This document shows positions 1 through 8,435 of a DNA stretch of 64,000 nucleotides, piece after piece (position 1 is the stretch's first letter; every line of letters begins with the position of its first letter). Source of the stretch: Pseudooceanicola atlanticus (GTDB taxonomy: Bacteria; Pseudomonadota; Alphaproteobacteria; Rhodobacterales; Rhodobacteraceae). Below the pieces are notes generated by a model. That model was given only the letters and a program-made list of their open reading frames with translations, made no database searches and had not been told where the DNA came from. Location of the stretch: assembly GCF_000768315.1 (NCBI RefSeq), contig NZ_AQQX01000012.1, positions 1-64,000 of the forward strand, read 5' to 3'. Made by a program: the position numbers and the translations under genes.

Positions 1-2
1 TG

Positions 3-233
3 CAAATCATAGCTTATGTCAGTGTCCGAATTTCGGGGGGTAGCTCAGTTCGCCAGATCGGCGTGACGCAGCAGACTTACTATCGATGGCGCAAAGAGTA
101 TGGCGGCATGAGCCGGGACCAGCTCAAACGTCTGAAGCAGCTCGAGACTGAGAATGCCCGGCTCAGGCGCGCGGTTTCAGATCTGACGTTGGACAAGATG
201 ATCCTGACCGAGGCCGCCCGGGGAAACTACTGA
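3..233 (+). CDS. IS3-family transposase OrfA, 5' partial
   Basis: This is the C-terminal part of the small DNA-binding OrfA protein that IS3 elements make in front of the catalytic OrfB. The readable frame contains the helix-turn-helix end (IGVTQQTYYRWRKEYGG) and then a leucine-zipper-like coiled-coil segment (QLKRLKQLETENARLRRAV), ending ARGNY and stop TGA at 231-233. The frame is open to the window edge, but its first ~15 residues match the family poorly, so a small deletion there is possible. It overlaps the upstream-open OrfB frame, and a slippery heptamer sits just before the stop, as expected for a frameshifted OrfAB fusion. Confidence 0.75.
   Translation, partial: QIIAYVSVRISGGSSVRQIGVTQQTYYRWRKEYGGMSRDQLKRLKQLETENARLRRAVSDLTLDKMILTEAARGNY
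221..227 (+). promoter_or_regulatory. Slippery heptamer GGGAAAC for -1 ribosomal frameshifting
   Basis: The bases read G GGA AAC in the OrfA frame, which is the classic X XXY YYZ pattern, two codons before the OrfA stop. A -1 slip here gives G-K-L-L-S-P-A-R and enters the OrfB frame without interruption. IS3 elements are known to make their transposase as an OrfA-OrfB fusion by -1 frameshifting; that this heptamer is the site is an inference from its position and form. Confidence 0.7.
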
Positions 234-265
234 GCCCCGCCCGCCGTCGTCGATGTATCGACCAT

Positions 266-1081
266 GTGCGGCAGACCCTTGGCGTATCTGAGCGCCGGGC
301 CTGCCGCACATTGGGACAGCATCGCTCGACACAGCGCAAGGTGCCCAACGGTTTGCCGGATGAAGAACGGCTGACCGATGACATCATCGCGCTGACGCGA
401 GAGTTTGGGCGCTACGGGTATCGCATGATCACCGGGATGCTGAACAACAGCGGCTGGCATGTGAACCACAAGCGCGTCGAACGGATCTGGCGGCGGGAGG
501 GGCTTAAAGTCCCGCTGAAACAACCCAAGAAGGGTCGGCTTTGGCTGAATGACGGCTCGTGCGTTCGGCTCCGGCCGGAACGCCCGAACCATGTCTGGTC
601 CTATGACTTTGTCCAGGACCGGACCCACGACGGGCGAGTATATCGCACGCTCAACATCATTGACGAGTTCACGAAGGAGGCGCTGGTGATCCGTGTCAAA
701 CGCAAGCTCAATTCTGGCGATGTGGTGGATGCCTTGATTGACCTGTTCATCCTGCGCGGTCCGCCGGAATACATACGGTCCGACAATGGCGCTGAATTTA
801 TTGCCAAGAAGGTGCGGGCCTGGATTGGCGCAGTCGGTGCCAAGACGGCCTTCATTGCGCCAGGATCACCTTGGGAGAACGGTTACTGCGAAAGCTTCAA
901 CGCAAGATTCCGGGACGAGTTGCTGAACGGCGAGGTCTTCTACACGCTACGCGAAGCCCAAATCCTGATCGAGAGATGGCGTCGACACTACAACACTGTC
1001 AGGCCGCACAGCGCTCTTGGGTATCGTCCACCAGCTCCCGAGAGCATCGTCTCGATAGACCAGAGGCCGACCATGCACTAA
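266..1081 (+). CDS. IS3-family transposase OrfB (DDE integrase)
   Basis: This is the catalytic half of the transposase, an RNase H-like rve integrase that cuts and joins the element's ends. The N-terminal part is an HTH_21-type region (YGYRMITGMLNNSGWHVNHK); the DDE domain follows. The acidic triad is visible as D114 (WSYDFVQD), D173 (RSDNGAEF) and E209 (GYCESFNARF), giving a DD(35)E spacing typical of IS3. Numbering is from the GTG at 266, but the frame is open upstream through the OrfA overlap and the true product is probably the OrfAB fusion. The frame is intact to its stop, so the enzyme could be active if OrfA is. Confidence 0.9.
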   Translation: MRQTLGVSERRACRTLGQHRSTQRKVPNGLPDEERLTDDIIALTREFGRYGYRMITGMLNNSGWHVNHKRVERIWRREGLKVPLKQPKKGRLWLNDGSCVRLRPERPNHVWSYDFVQDRTHDGRVYRTLNIIDEFTKEALVIRVKRKLNSGDVVDALIDLFILRGPPEYIRSDNGAEFIAKKVRAWIGAVGAKTAFIAPGSPWENGYCESFNARFRDELLNGEVFYTLREAQILIERWRRHYNTVRPHSALGYRPPAPESIVSIDQRPTMH

Positions 1082-1115
1082 CAATCAAACCGGACCACTC
1101 GATGGGGGCAGATCA

Positions 1116-1328
1116 GGATGCGAAACTGCCGACCGCCAGAACCTTGAAGTCAAGCAGCAGATCGCCGAGGCGGGCGTGACCTTCGTTGACCTGCCCGCCG
1201 GAGATGTCGAAAAGCTGAACCAGATCCTGTCGACGGTTGGGTCCGAATGGGCCGAGCAACTCGATGCCCAAGGCAAGCCCGGAACCGAGATCCTGGAAGC
1301 CTTCCGGTCCGCGCTGAAAAGGAACTGA
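1116..1328 (+). pseudogene. 3' stub of a TRAP transporter solute-binding gene (dctP-like)
   Basis: Starting directly at the right end of the IS3 element there is an open frame with no start codon. It reads NLEVKQQIAEAGVTFVDLP and ends WAEQLDAQGKPGTEILEAF...LKRN-stop. This is the typical C-terminal helix pair of DctP periplasmic binding proteins. About 70 residues remain of a protein that is normally ~330 residues, so the element has cut off the first four fifths. The stub is on the plus strand and is not followed by dctQ or dctM genes. The assignment rests on the C-terminal pattern only, hence the moderate confidence. Confidence 0.65.
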
Positions 1329-1711
1329 TACCAGATCGTGGACGGCCCGGCTCCTGTGTCGGGCCAGGCCACCAAAAACGCGCAGAAGTCAGCCGGTGGG
1401 TGCATCTGAATCCTGCCCTTCGACACTCAGCCTGGTCGTCCGTTATGCAGCTGAAGTCCGGGCGAGCCGTGCATACGTTCGGCCACATTGATCTGGCGTA
1501 GATGCGCCTCGCCGGTCCCGATCTCGGCGACGAGTTGATGCGCGAACGGCGCGGGCGAATTGGGTTTCGGCGATATGGCGCAGATGGGCGGCAGCGAGAG
1601 TGTCCGACCTTTTGTGTATGACTGATCCGGTCCATGCTTCATCGAAAGGACGCATGAATGACCATCTCGAAAGAAATCCTGGATGGATAACGTACAGGAT
1701 CTTCCGCACAT
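1329..1711. other. Stretch without a recognisable gene
   Basis: These 383 bases follow the dctP stub and contain no coding frame I can assign. A short inverted repeat, GGCCCG at 1344-1349 and CGGGCC at 1360-1365, lies just after the stub's stop and may be the remnant of its terminator, but no T tract follows. A minus-strand frame across ~1430-1620 shows some protein-like composition but matches no family I know. The stretch is best read as eroded sequence. Confidence 0.5.
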
Positions 1712-1900
1712 TTGATTCCGGCGATGGTTCCTTTCAGACTGGCTGACCCGGACGGTCAGAAGGATATACTTGGGACAACGATCATGCAGCGCCCGGCCCA
1801 ACCGGAAGAAGTAGCCGGGGCGGTGCCGTTTCTGGCGTCCGACGAGGCATCCTATATGACCGGATCCGAAATGGTGGTCGATGGCGGCTATACCGCGCAG
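1712..1900 (+). pseudogene. C-terminal remnant of a short-chain dehydrogenase/reductase
   Basis: The frame reads IMQRPAQPEEVAGAVPFLAS, then DEASYMTGSEMVVDGGYTAQ, the standard closing segment of classical SDR enzymes (the last ~55 of ~250 residues). The Rossmann glycine motif and the catalytic Ser-Tyr-Lys part are missing. The normal stop after GGYTAQ is also gone: the frame runs on into sequence belonging to another remnant. Both ends are therefore deletion joints, and the fragment cannot make an enzyme. Confidence 0.75.
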
Positions 1901-1999
1901 CAAAATGGGCGGAGCCGGAAGCTTGGGACAGGCGGGTCCGGTTGGCCGCGAACCGATCCTGGCCAGCCGGGCACCGGCTGCCCGCCTGGCCTGGTTCCG

Positions 2000-3185
2000 T
2001 CAGGCGTCGGCACGCGGAAGGCGGATTTCGGACAGAACCTCCTCCGTGTGCTCGCCCAGCCGCGGTGGCAGCCGGCGCACCCGGCCGGGGCTGTCCGAGA
2101 ACTGGACCGGTATCCGGAGCGTCACGACGGCGCCCTCTGTCGGGTGCTCGTGGCGCTCGAAATACCCGGTTTGAACCAGATAGGGATCAACCAGCAGATC
2201 CTCCAGGCTGTTGGCCGGTCCATTCGGCACGTCGGCCGCGTCGAACCGGCGGCGCCACTCGGCGGTTGTATTCCCCGCGATTGCCTCGGCGAGGAACCAA
2301 TATAACTAGTCAATGTGATCGGTGCGCAACTCTGCTGTGGCAAATCGTGGATCGTCGCGCAGCTCGGGCCGGCCTATGGCGTCGAAGAGACGCAGCCACT
2401 GGTTGTCCATCGCCGCCATCACACAGATGTGCCCGTCCTGCGTTGGATAAGGCCGATGATGGGGCGAGAATACCCGGCTGTAACCCATGCCCAGATCGGG
2501 CCGGTCGAGCGTTGCGCCCCAGAGATGCTCGATCAGATTGAAGTTGACCATCGCATCCATCATCGGCACGTTTACCTGCTGCCCGTGGCCGGTGCGCTCG
2601 CGCCAGACGAAGGCCATCGCGATGGACGATGCCTGGATGTAACCGCATAGTTGTCGGCGATTACCGTGGGTAATAGCGCGGCTCATCGGTGGCCCGGGCC
2701 ATCATCCCGGCTACGCCGCTGGCGCCCTGGATCACATCGTCGAAAGCAAGCCAGTCGCGGCGCTCGCCATCCAGCCGGAAGCCAGAAGACGAGGCATGAA
2801 TGATGCGGGGATTGACCGCGCGGATCGCCTCGTAGTCGACGCCCAGCCGTTCGGCGGCGCCGGGGCGTATCGAATGCACCAGCACGTCCGCGGAACGCAC
2901 CAGATCAAGGAGCGCGGCCCGCGCGTCGGGTTTCTTCAGGTCGAGCACGACCGAGCGTTTGTTGCGGTTTGTATTGAGGAACAGTGCCCCCATCTTCGGG
3001 TTGCGCGACGGTCCCACCTGGCGTGTGTAGTTGCCGTCGGGTGACTCGATCTTGATGACGTCGGCCCCCATGTCGCCGAGGATCTGGATCGCCACCGGTC
3101 CAAGCACGTTGACCGAAAGATCAAGCACCCTGTAACCCGCAAGCGGTCCGTCCCCCTCGGCTGGCTGCTGCGGCTGACTGTCCAT
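2000..3185 (-). pseudogene. CaiB/BaiF family III CoA-transferase, broken
   Basis: The gene starts at an ATG (3185-3183) with an AAAGGGAAAAG-type ribosome site and reads a normal N-terminal domain (PLAGYRVLDLSVNVLGPVAI, DMGADVIKIESPDGNYTR). At about 2676 the frame is lost after ARATDEPRYYP, and a second single-base change at about 2653 is needed to reach LCGYIQASSIAMAF. The joined reading passes through TVIADN, so the catalytic Asp region lies exactly in the damaged part. A third lesion is a TAG stop at 2306-2304, between TDHID and LYWFLAEAIAG. The frame resumes to a natural-looking end at 2000. Family III enzymes move CoA between carboxylates; this copy cannot do so. Three independent lesions argue against sequencing error. 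Confidence 0.88.
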
Positions 3186-3419
3186 TTTCTTTTCCCTTTG
3201 CGGTATCGCACCCTTCGAGTCAGCAATGCGCGCCGTAGTCTGGCGGTCAGTCGACCCGCGACCCAAGGGCTCAGCGCCGCGAGCGAAGCTTGCGATCGCT
3301 GTATTGCTGTTCTGACGGCGTGCGTGGTCGTGGCGCTTCCGTGACGAACTTGTCCCATAGGGCCTCCTTCCATTCCTGCGAAAGGATCACACCATTAAAC
3401 CGTGGGATCAAACACCTAA

Positions 3420-4550
3420 GCCGAAGAAATCGTGATGCCGGCGATCGTCGCCATGTCGGGAGCGATCGCCGTGACCGGACAGGATGCGCAAAAGGGGATC
3501 GCAGTTGCCCTTGAGCACATCAACGCCGATGGCGGCGTCGCCGGTCGGCCGCTGAAGATCCAACTTTACGACACACAGGGCAATCCCGGGGTGGTGCGCC
3601 AGGTGATGGAGCGGTTGACCCGCCTCGAGCGGGCTCCGGTCATCCTTGGCTGCGAGATCAGCGCAGGCACATCGGCTGCGGCGCAGTTCGCCGAGCAGGC
3701 GCGGGTTCCTCACCTGAACTCGCCGGCGGTGTCGGCCGAGCTCCTCGAGCGCGGTTACAAATGGTATTTCTCCGATCAGATCACAGCCGATACCGAGGCG
3801 GCCACGGTCGTGGAATTCTTCGAACACCTGATGACGCAAGGCGACGTCGTCCCGGCGTTGCTTTATGAAGACAGCCCGCGCGGCGCCGGAACCATCGAGC
3901 GGATCGAAGTTCTGCTGGAGGAGCGGGGCATCGAGATCGCCGCCAGCGCGCCGTATTCGCGCAGCGATCGCAACCTTCTGCCGCCGGTCAAGCGGGTGCA
4001 GACATCGAGTGCCAACATGGTGATCTGGGCCGGCTACACCGAAGATGTGGTGACCAAGCTCCAGGCAATGCAGCAGCATGACTTCAAGCCCTACATTGTC
4101 GGAATCAGTGGCGGTCCGGGTGATGTGCGCACCCCGCAACTGGTGGACAGGGGCTTCGTCGAGGACGTCAATCTCAGCACGGTGGACTACTAAAATCCCG
4201 ACATGGACCGCGCCCAGCGTTTTGTGAAGGCTTACGAGTAACGGCACGGCATCGTGCCGTCAAGCTATGCGTCGATGTGCAACCGCGGTGTCTACACGCT
4301 GAAGGCCGTGCTGGAGAAGACGCTTGAGTCCGGCCAGAAACTGACGACCGAGAACCTTCGCGCCGCCATCCTTAAGATCGACATCCCCGGCGATCAGCTG
4401 ATCTCGCCGTTCTCGCGGATCAAATTCGACGAACACGGCAGGAACGTCGGATCGCAGAACCTGATCGCGCAATGGAAGAACGGCGGCACGAAAAAGGTCA
4501 CGATCTGGCCGCCAGAGGTGGCTGTGGAAGAGCCCAATCCTCTGAACTGA
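3420..4550 (+). pseudogene. Branched-chain-type ABC importer solute-binding protein (LivJ-like), broken
   Basis: The mature part of a periplasmic binding protein of the type I (Leu/Ile/Val-like) fold is readable: EEIVMPAIVAMSGAIAVTG, then LEHINADGGVAGRPLKI. The signal peptide is absent; a TAA at 3417-3419 closes the frame just upstream. Two further in-frame stops, TAA at 4191-4193 and TAA at 4236-4238, interrupt the C-terminal part, which otherwise continues to PPEVAVEEPNPLN. Intact, the product would capture an amino acid or small carboxylate for an ABC permease. The livF remnant follows 26 bp downstream, but no permease genes are present, so this is a decayed importer. Confidence 0.88.
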
Positions 4551-4576
4551 TGCGAAAACTATAACCGGGGCCCAAG

Positions 4577-5263
4577 ATGAAGCTGTCGATCGAGTCTCTC
4601 GTCTCCGGTTACGGTCTGCTCGACGCGCTCCACGGCGTCAGCATCGAGATCGGCCGAGGGCGAGGTCGTGGCTGTGATCGGACCGAACGGCGCGGGCAAA
4701 TCTACCCTTCTGCGCACGATTTCGGGCCTTGTGGCCGCCCGTTCCAGAGCGATCCGCCACGATGGCAAGGAAATCGGCGGTTTTGCCGCCAGCGAGATTC
4801 CGCGCCTCGGCCTCGTCCATGTTCCTGAGGCGCGGCACGTCTTCGGGTCACTCACGGTCGAGCAAAATCTGATCGTGGGTGCGAGCGCCGCACTCGACGC
4901 GAAAGACCGAAAGGACGCCCTTTCCGATGCTGAGCCAGAAGGCCCGCGAACTTGCCGGAGGGCTCTCAGGCGGTCAGCAGCAGATGCTGGCGATCGGGCG
5001 CGCTTATGGCCCGGCCCAGCATGATCATGCTCGACGAGCCGTCGCTCGGCCCCGCGCCTCTGATGGTCGAGCAGATGTACGAGGCCCTCGACGGTCGGCG
5101 CCGCACCGGCCTGAGCATTCTTCTGGTGAAACAGGATGTCTACATGGCGCTGGATTTCGCCAGCCGCGCCTATGTTCTGGAAAACGGGACAATCGCCCTC
5201 GCCGCAGCCTCTGACGTCTTGCGCCACGACGATCACGTGCGCCGTTCGTATTTGGGAATCTGA
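4577..5263 (+). pseudogene. Branched-chain-type ABC importer ATPase (LivF-like), broken
   Basis: The pieces of an ABC ATPase lie in three frames in the right order. They are an N-terminal strand (MKLSIESLVSGYGLLDALHG), Walker A GPNGAGKST with HVPEARHVFGSLTVEQNL, the signature LSGGQQQMLAIGRA, Walker B MIMLDEPSLG, and the C-terminus VLENGTIALAAASDVLRHDD. Frame changes fall at about 4655, in 4900-4930 (where several residues also seem to be missing) and at about 5010. LivF couples ATP hydrolysis to uptake. The key motifs are preserved but cannot be translated as one protein, which suggests fairly recent decay together with the neighbouring livJ remnant. Confidence 0.88.
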
Positions 5264-5337
5264 CCCGCCCTGTGCCCGCATTCCGCCTGCCATTCAGACC
5301 GGCAGCGGCGACAGACCGTGCGCAAACTGCGGACCGA

Positions 5338-6492
5338 TCAGCCCCGTAGCGCCGAGATGCCCAGGGCCCCCTGTGCCAGAAGCAGCGCCTGAAGCTGGTT
5401 GGTGCCTTCAGCGATCGTGAGATGTCGCACATCGCGATAATAGCGCTCGACGGGGAAATCACGGGTGTATCCGGCCCCGCCGTGCACTTGCAGGGCAGTC
5501 TCGCAAACCCGCAGAGCCGTATCGGAGTTGTGACGCTTGGCCATGGAACAGGCCCGGCCGCGATCCGGTGCCCCGCGATCCAGCGCGTCAGCGGCCCGGC
5601 ACGCCAGCAACCGCGAGGTTTCCACGCCAGTCAACATATCTGCGATCATCTGCTGGACCAGTTGAAACCCGCCGATCTTGCGTCCGAACTGTTCTCGCGC
5701 GCCCGCATATCGCAGCGCCGCCTCATAGGCGGCAATTGACAGGCCCAGGCAGGTGAAAGAAACGAAACAGCGCCCCACGTTCAGATAATGCTTGGCGATG
5801 GCGAACGCCTCGCCCTCGGCGCCGATCAGGTGGTCTGCGGGCAGCAATACGTCCTCAAACAGCAGCTCGCCTAGCGGGCATGAATTCATGCCCATGCTGC
5901 GGACCTCTCGGGTTGAAAACCCTGCTGTTCCCGCCTCGACCACGAAGGCCGATACCTCCGCGCGTTCGCCGTCGCCCGACCGCGCGAAAACCACCCCGAG
6001 ATCGGCCCCGGTCCCGCTGGAGATATACAGTTTGCGTCCGTTCAGCCGCCAGCCATCACCGTCGCGCCGGGCCCGTGTTTCCACGTTGCTGGCGTCCGAG
6101 CCGACGTTCGGCTCGGTCAGCGCAAAAAAGGCTGTCTTGCGACCCGAAACCAGATCGCCCAGCCACATTGCCTGTTGCTCCGGCGTTCCATGCTGCGCGA
6201 CGATCATCAGGACAAGGTTCGACGTGCTGACGATGCTGCGCAGCGACGGCCATACCTGAGACAGCTCGCACAGCAGCGCGCAATATGTCAGATAATCAAG
6301 CCCGGCACCGCCTTGCGCCTCTGGCAAAAGACCGCCCAGCAGGCCGAACTCGCCCATCTTCTGCAACACTTCGGGCGGCGGCGGACGGTGGGCATCCTCG
6401 TGCGCCTCGACCAGGGGCGCCACCTCGGCGTCAAGGTATTTGCGGAAGCTGCGCCGCGCCGTTTCCTGCCAGTCGTCCAGCTCAAACTGCAT
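5338..6492 (-). CDS. Acyl-CoA dehydrogenase
   Basis: This 384-residue flavoenzyme would oxidise an acyl-CoA to the trans-2-enoyl-CoA and pass electrons to ETF. The alpha-helical N-domain, the flavin loop ALTEPNVGSDA (TEP at about 126) and the C-domain ending IAEGTNQLQALLLAQGALGI are all present. The Glu of AEGT (about residue 362) sits where medium- and short-chain ACADs carry their catalytic base. The equivalent position on the other helix (YLNVGRC) is Gly, consistent with that type. It is the last gene of the long minus-strand operon, 6 bp after the CaiB/BaiF gene. Its substrate is unknown. Confidence 0.92.
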   Translation of the reverse strand: MQFELDDWQETARRSFRKYLDAEVAPLVEAHEDAHRPPPPEVLQKMGEFGLLGGLLPEAQGGAGLDYLTYCALLCELSQVWPSLRSIVSTSNLVLMIVAQHGTPEQQAMWLGDLVSGRKTAFFALTEPNVGSDASNVETRARRDGDGWRLNGRKLYISSGTGADLGVVFARSGDGERAEVSAFVVEAGTAGFSTREVRSMGMNSCPLGELLFEDVLLPADHLIGAEGEAFAIAKHYLNVGRCFVSFTCLGLSIAAYEAALRYAGAREQFGRKIGGFQLVQQMIADMLTGVETSRLLACRAADALDRGAPDRGRACSMAKRHNSDTALRVCETALQVHGGAGYTRDFPVERYYRDVRHLTIAEGTNQLQALLLAQGALGISALRG

Positions 6493-6498
6493 CGGTCC

Positions 6499-7620
6499 TC
6501 ACTCCAGCTTTTCGGCTTGGTCCAGAATTTCGGCCTGATGCTCGCCCACTGCCGGGACGTGGCCCGCCGGATCACTCATCCCAGCCATCGGCACCGGGAA
6601 GGCCATCACCTGGGCCGCGCCGGCTGAGCGCACCATCCCGCGCGCCTTGAGCTGCGGGTCCCGGGCCAGATCCTCCAGCCCGTTGACCGGGGCGAAGGGA
6701 ACATCCTCGGCCTCGAAGATCTCCGCCCAATGCGCATAGGGACGCGCGGCGATCAGCGGGGTCAGGGCGGCGCGGATATCATCCGTGCGGTCGGTGCGTG
6801 CGGCGAAGTCGTCAAGCGCAGGATCGTCGAAGCCCGTCATCCCGGTGGCACGGATCAGGCGGCGGAAGAAATGCGTCTCGATCGCGCCGATGGTGATGTA
6901 TTTACCGTCGGCGGTCGCGAAGATACCATAGGCGGCGCGGCGCAGGATATCGGCCTTTGTGATCTCGCGCCCGGCCTGGCGTCCGGCGTCCCACACACCG
7001 TAGCGCGGGGCGACCCAGCTGGCCAGCGCGTCGGTGATCGCCACGTCCAGATACTGGCCCCGCCCCGTGGCGTCGCGTCCGCGCAACGCAGCAAGAATGG
7101 TGATGATGGCATACATGGCTGCCGAGAGATCCCCGATCGGCACGCCCGTCGTGTATTCAGGCGGTCCGTCGGGCGCGCCCGAGATCGCCACCGCGCCCGC
7201 CATCGCCGCGTAGTTCAGATCATGCCCCGGCCAGTCGCGCGCCGGCCCGGTCTGACCATAGCCGCTGACCGAACAGTAGACGAGGCCGGGATTGAGCGCC
7301 GAAAGCGTCTCATAGTCGATGCCCAGCCGCGCGGTCACGCCCGGGCGATAACCCTCGATCACGACGTCCGCCCGTTTGGCCAGCCGCAGGAAAGCCGCGC
7401 GGTCTGTGTCATCCTTTAGGTTCAGGGCGATGCTTTTCTTGCCGCGGTTCACGGCGGCAAAGAGGCCGGGGAACATGGCGCGCGCGGCGTCGCCCGCGGG
7501 ACGTTCGACCTTGATGACCTCGGCCCCCATCTCGGCCAGTTGCTGCGTTGCATAGGGCCCAGGCAGAAGCTCGGTCAGATCGAGAACGCGAAGCCCCGAA
7601 AGCGGTGCAGTGCCAGTCAT
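6499..7620 (-). CDS. CaiB/BaiF family III CoA-transferase
   Basis: This protein of 373 residues would transfer CoA from a donor thioester to a carboxylate and so activate or recycle an intermediate of the operon. It starts MTGTAPLSGLRVLDLTELLP and shows the family N-domain (GAEVIKVERPAGD) and the motif TGVPIGDLSAAMY. The Asp of the latter matches the catalytic Asp known from formyl-CoA transferase. I chose the ATG at 7620 rather than an upstream start because a GGGAGAG ribosome site precedes it and because it forms an ATGA overlap with the lyase gene upstream. The acceptor and donor cannot be told from sequence. Confidence 0.92.
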   Translation of the reverse strand: MTGTAPLSGLRVLDLTELLPGPYATQQLAEMGAEVIKVERPAGDAARAMFPGLFAAVNRGKKSIALNLKDDTDRAAFLRLAKRADVVIEGYRPGVTARLGIDYETLSALNPGLVYCSVSGYGQTGPARDWPGHDLNYAAMAGAVAISGAPDGPPEYTTGVPIGDLSAAMYAIITILAALRGRDATGRGQYLDVAITDALASWVAPRYGVWDAGRQAGREITKADILRRAAYGIFATADGKYITIGAIETHFFRRLIRATGMTGFDDPALDDFAARTDRTDDIRAALTPLIAARPYAHWAEIFEAEDVPFAPVNGLEDLARDPQLKARGMVRSAGAAQVMAFPVPMAGMSDPAGHVPAVGEHQAEILDQAEKLE

Positions 7621-8435
7621 TTTTGCTCTCCCGTGCTGTCTGCGCGGTCCGGGTCGGCAATCCCGGCGCATTCCGCCGAGTCGTCCTGTTCCAGGATCAT
7701 GTCCCAGATCTTCTGACCCTGCGGATTTTCGAGCTCTTCCATCAGATGCGCCAGAAGCCCGGCGGATCGGCCAATCAGGGCGAAGGCCCGCGCCCAGATC
7801 GGGGCAAGCCCCATGTCCGAAACGGTGGCCCCGACCGCGCCGGCGGCGTTGATGGGCAGCAGACGTCCATATTCCTCGCGGGCGGCGGCCTCGACGGCCG
7901 CCATGAAGCGCCAGTGCCGCCCGTCGAACCCATTCTCGCCGGCGATCCGGCGCAGGACCGGCGTGCGGGGGTCGCCGTCGACATGGATCGGATGACCGAG
8001 GCCTGGCACGATCCGGCGCGCCGCGCGAAAGGCGCGCACGGCCTCTTGCGCGCGGGCGGCATAGGCTGCGTCGTCGTCGCTGTCGGACAGCTCGCCGATC
8101 TCGTCGCGGGTAAAGGCCGCGGCGTTCTGCATGGTGCCGAGAAAATGGTTCCCCGCGCCCAGCAAGCCCGCGGCCACCGCACCCTGAAGCGATTCCGGCG
8201 CGCCGAGAATGGTCATCCGCGCGGCGATGGCGCTGGGGGTAAGGCCGTGATCGGTGGCGGTGACGATGATCGCGTTGGTCATCGCGCGGGTGCGGGCATC
8301 CGGCTCTTTCCCCGTGGCGGTGAAATAGATCATGTCGACGAAATCCATCTTGCCCAGGATCTCATCGGCCAGATCGCGCCCGCGCACATAGATGCGGTCG
8401 CGGGTGGTGAAACCGATGTCCGTCTTTGCCGTCAT
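7617..8435 (-). CDS. Citryl-CoA lyase-like protein (citrate synthase superfamily)
   Basis: At 272 residues this is a short citrate-synthase-fold protein, closer to the stand-alone citryl-CoA lyase-like group than to ~430-residue citrate synthase. It shows the superfamily pieces TGKEPDARTRAM, GNHFLGTMQNAAAF, GLGHPIHVDGDPRTPVL with the active-site His, and LLPINAAGAVGATVSDMG. It could cleave or form a C-C bond between a 3-hydroxy-3-carboxyacyl-CoA and acetyl-CoA. It overlaps its upstream neighbour by 4 bp and its downstream neighbour by ATGA, so it is made together with a CoA ligase and a CoA-transferase. The true substrate is unknown. Confidence 0.8.
   Translation of the reverse strand: MTAKTDIGFTTRDRIYVRGRDLADEILGKMDFVDMIYFTATGKEPDARTRAMTNAIIVTATDHGLTPSAIAARMTILGAPESLQGAVAAGLLGAGNHFLGTMQNAAAFTRDEIGELSDSDDDAAYAARAQEAVRAFRAARRIVPGLGHPIHVDGDPRTPVLRRIAGENGFDGRHWRFMAAVEAAAREEYGRLLPINAAGAVGATVSDMGLAPIWARAFALIGRSAGLLAHLMEELENPQGQKIWDMILEQDDSAECAGIADPDRADSTGEQK

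Larger units (their letters stand above)
1..1115 (+). mobile_element. IS3-family insertion sequence, right-hand part
   Basis: The element carries the two overlapping frames of an IS3-type transposase (orfA end, orfB complete). After the orfB stop it ends at a stretch reading CCACTCGATGGGGGCAGATC followed by A, which looks like the terminal inverted repeat ending in TCA. The left end lies outside the window or is lost, so no inverted-repeat pair or target duplication can be checked. The sequence right after the end is the interior of a TRAP dctP gene, so the element borders a disrupted gene. The family is clear from the DDE domain and the frame arrangement; the subgroup (IS407-like) is an inference. 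Confidence 0.85.

Noticed and set aside
1344-1365. Short inverted repeat as a terminator of the dctP stub
   Set aside because: Only six pairs with a ten-base loop and no T tract; too weak to list as a terminator.
4191-4238. Read-through or recoding of the two TAA codons in the livJ-like gene
   Set aside because: TAA is not a known recoding stop for such proteins, the signal peptide is also missing, and the neighbouring livF is frameshifted. Decay is simpler.
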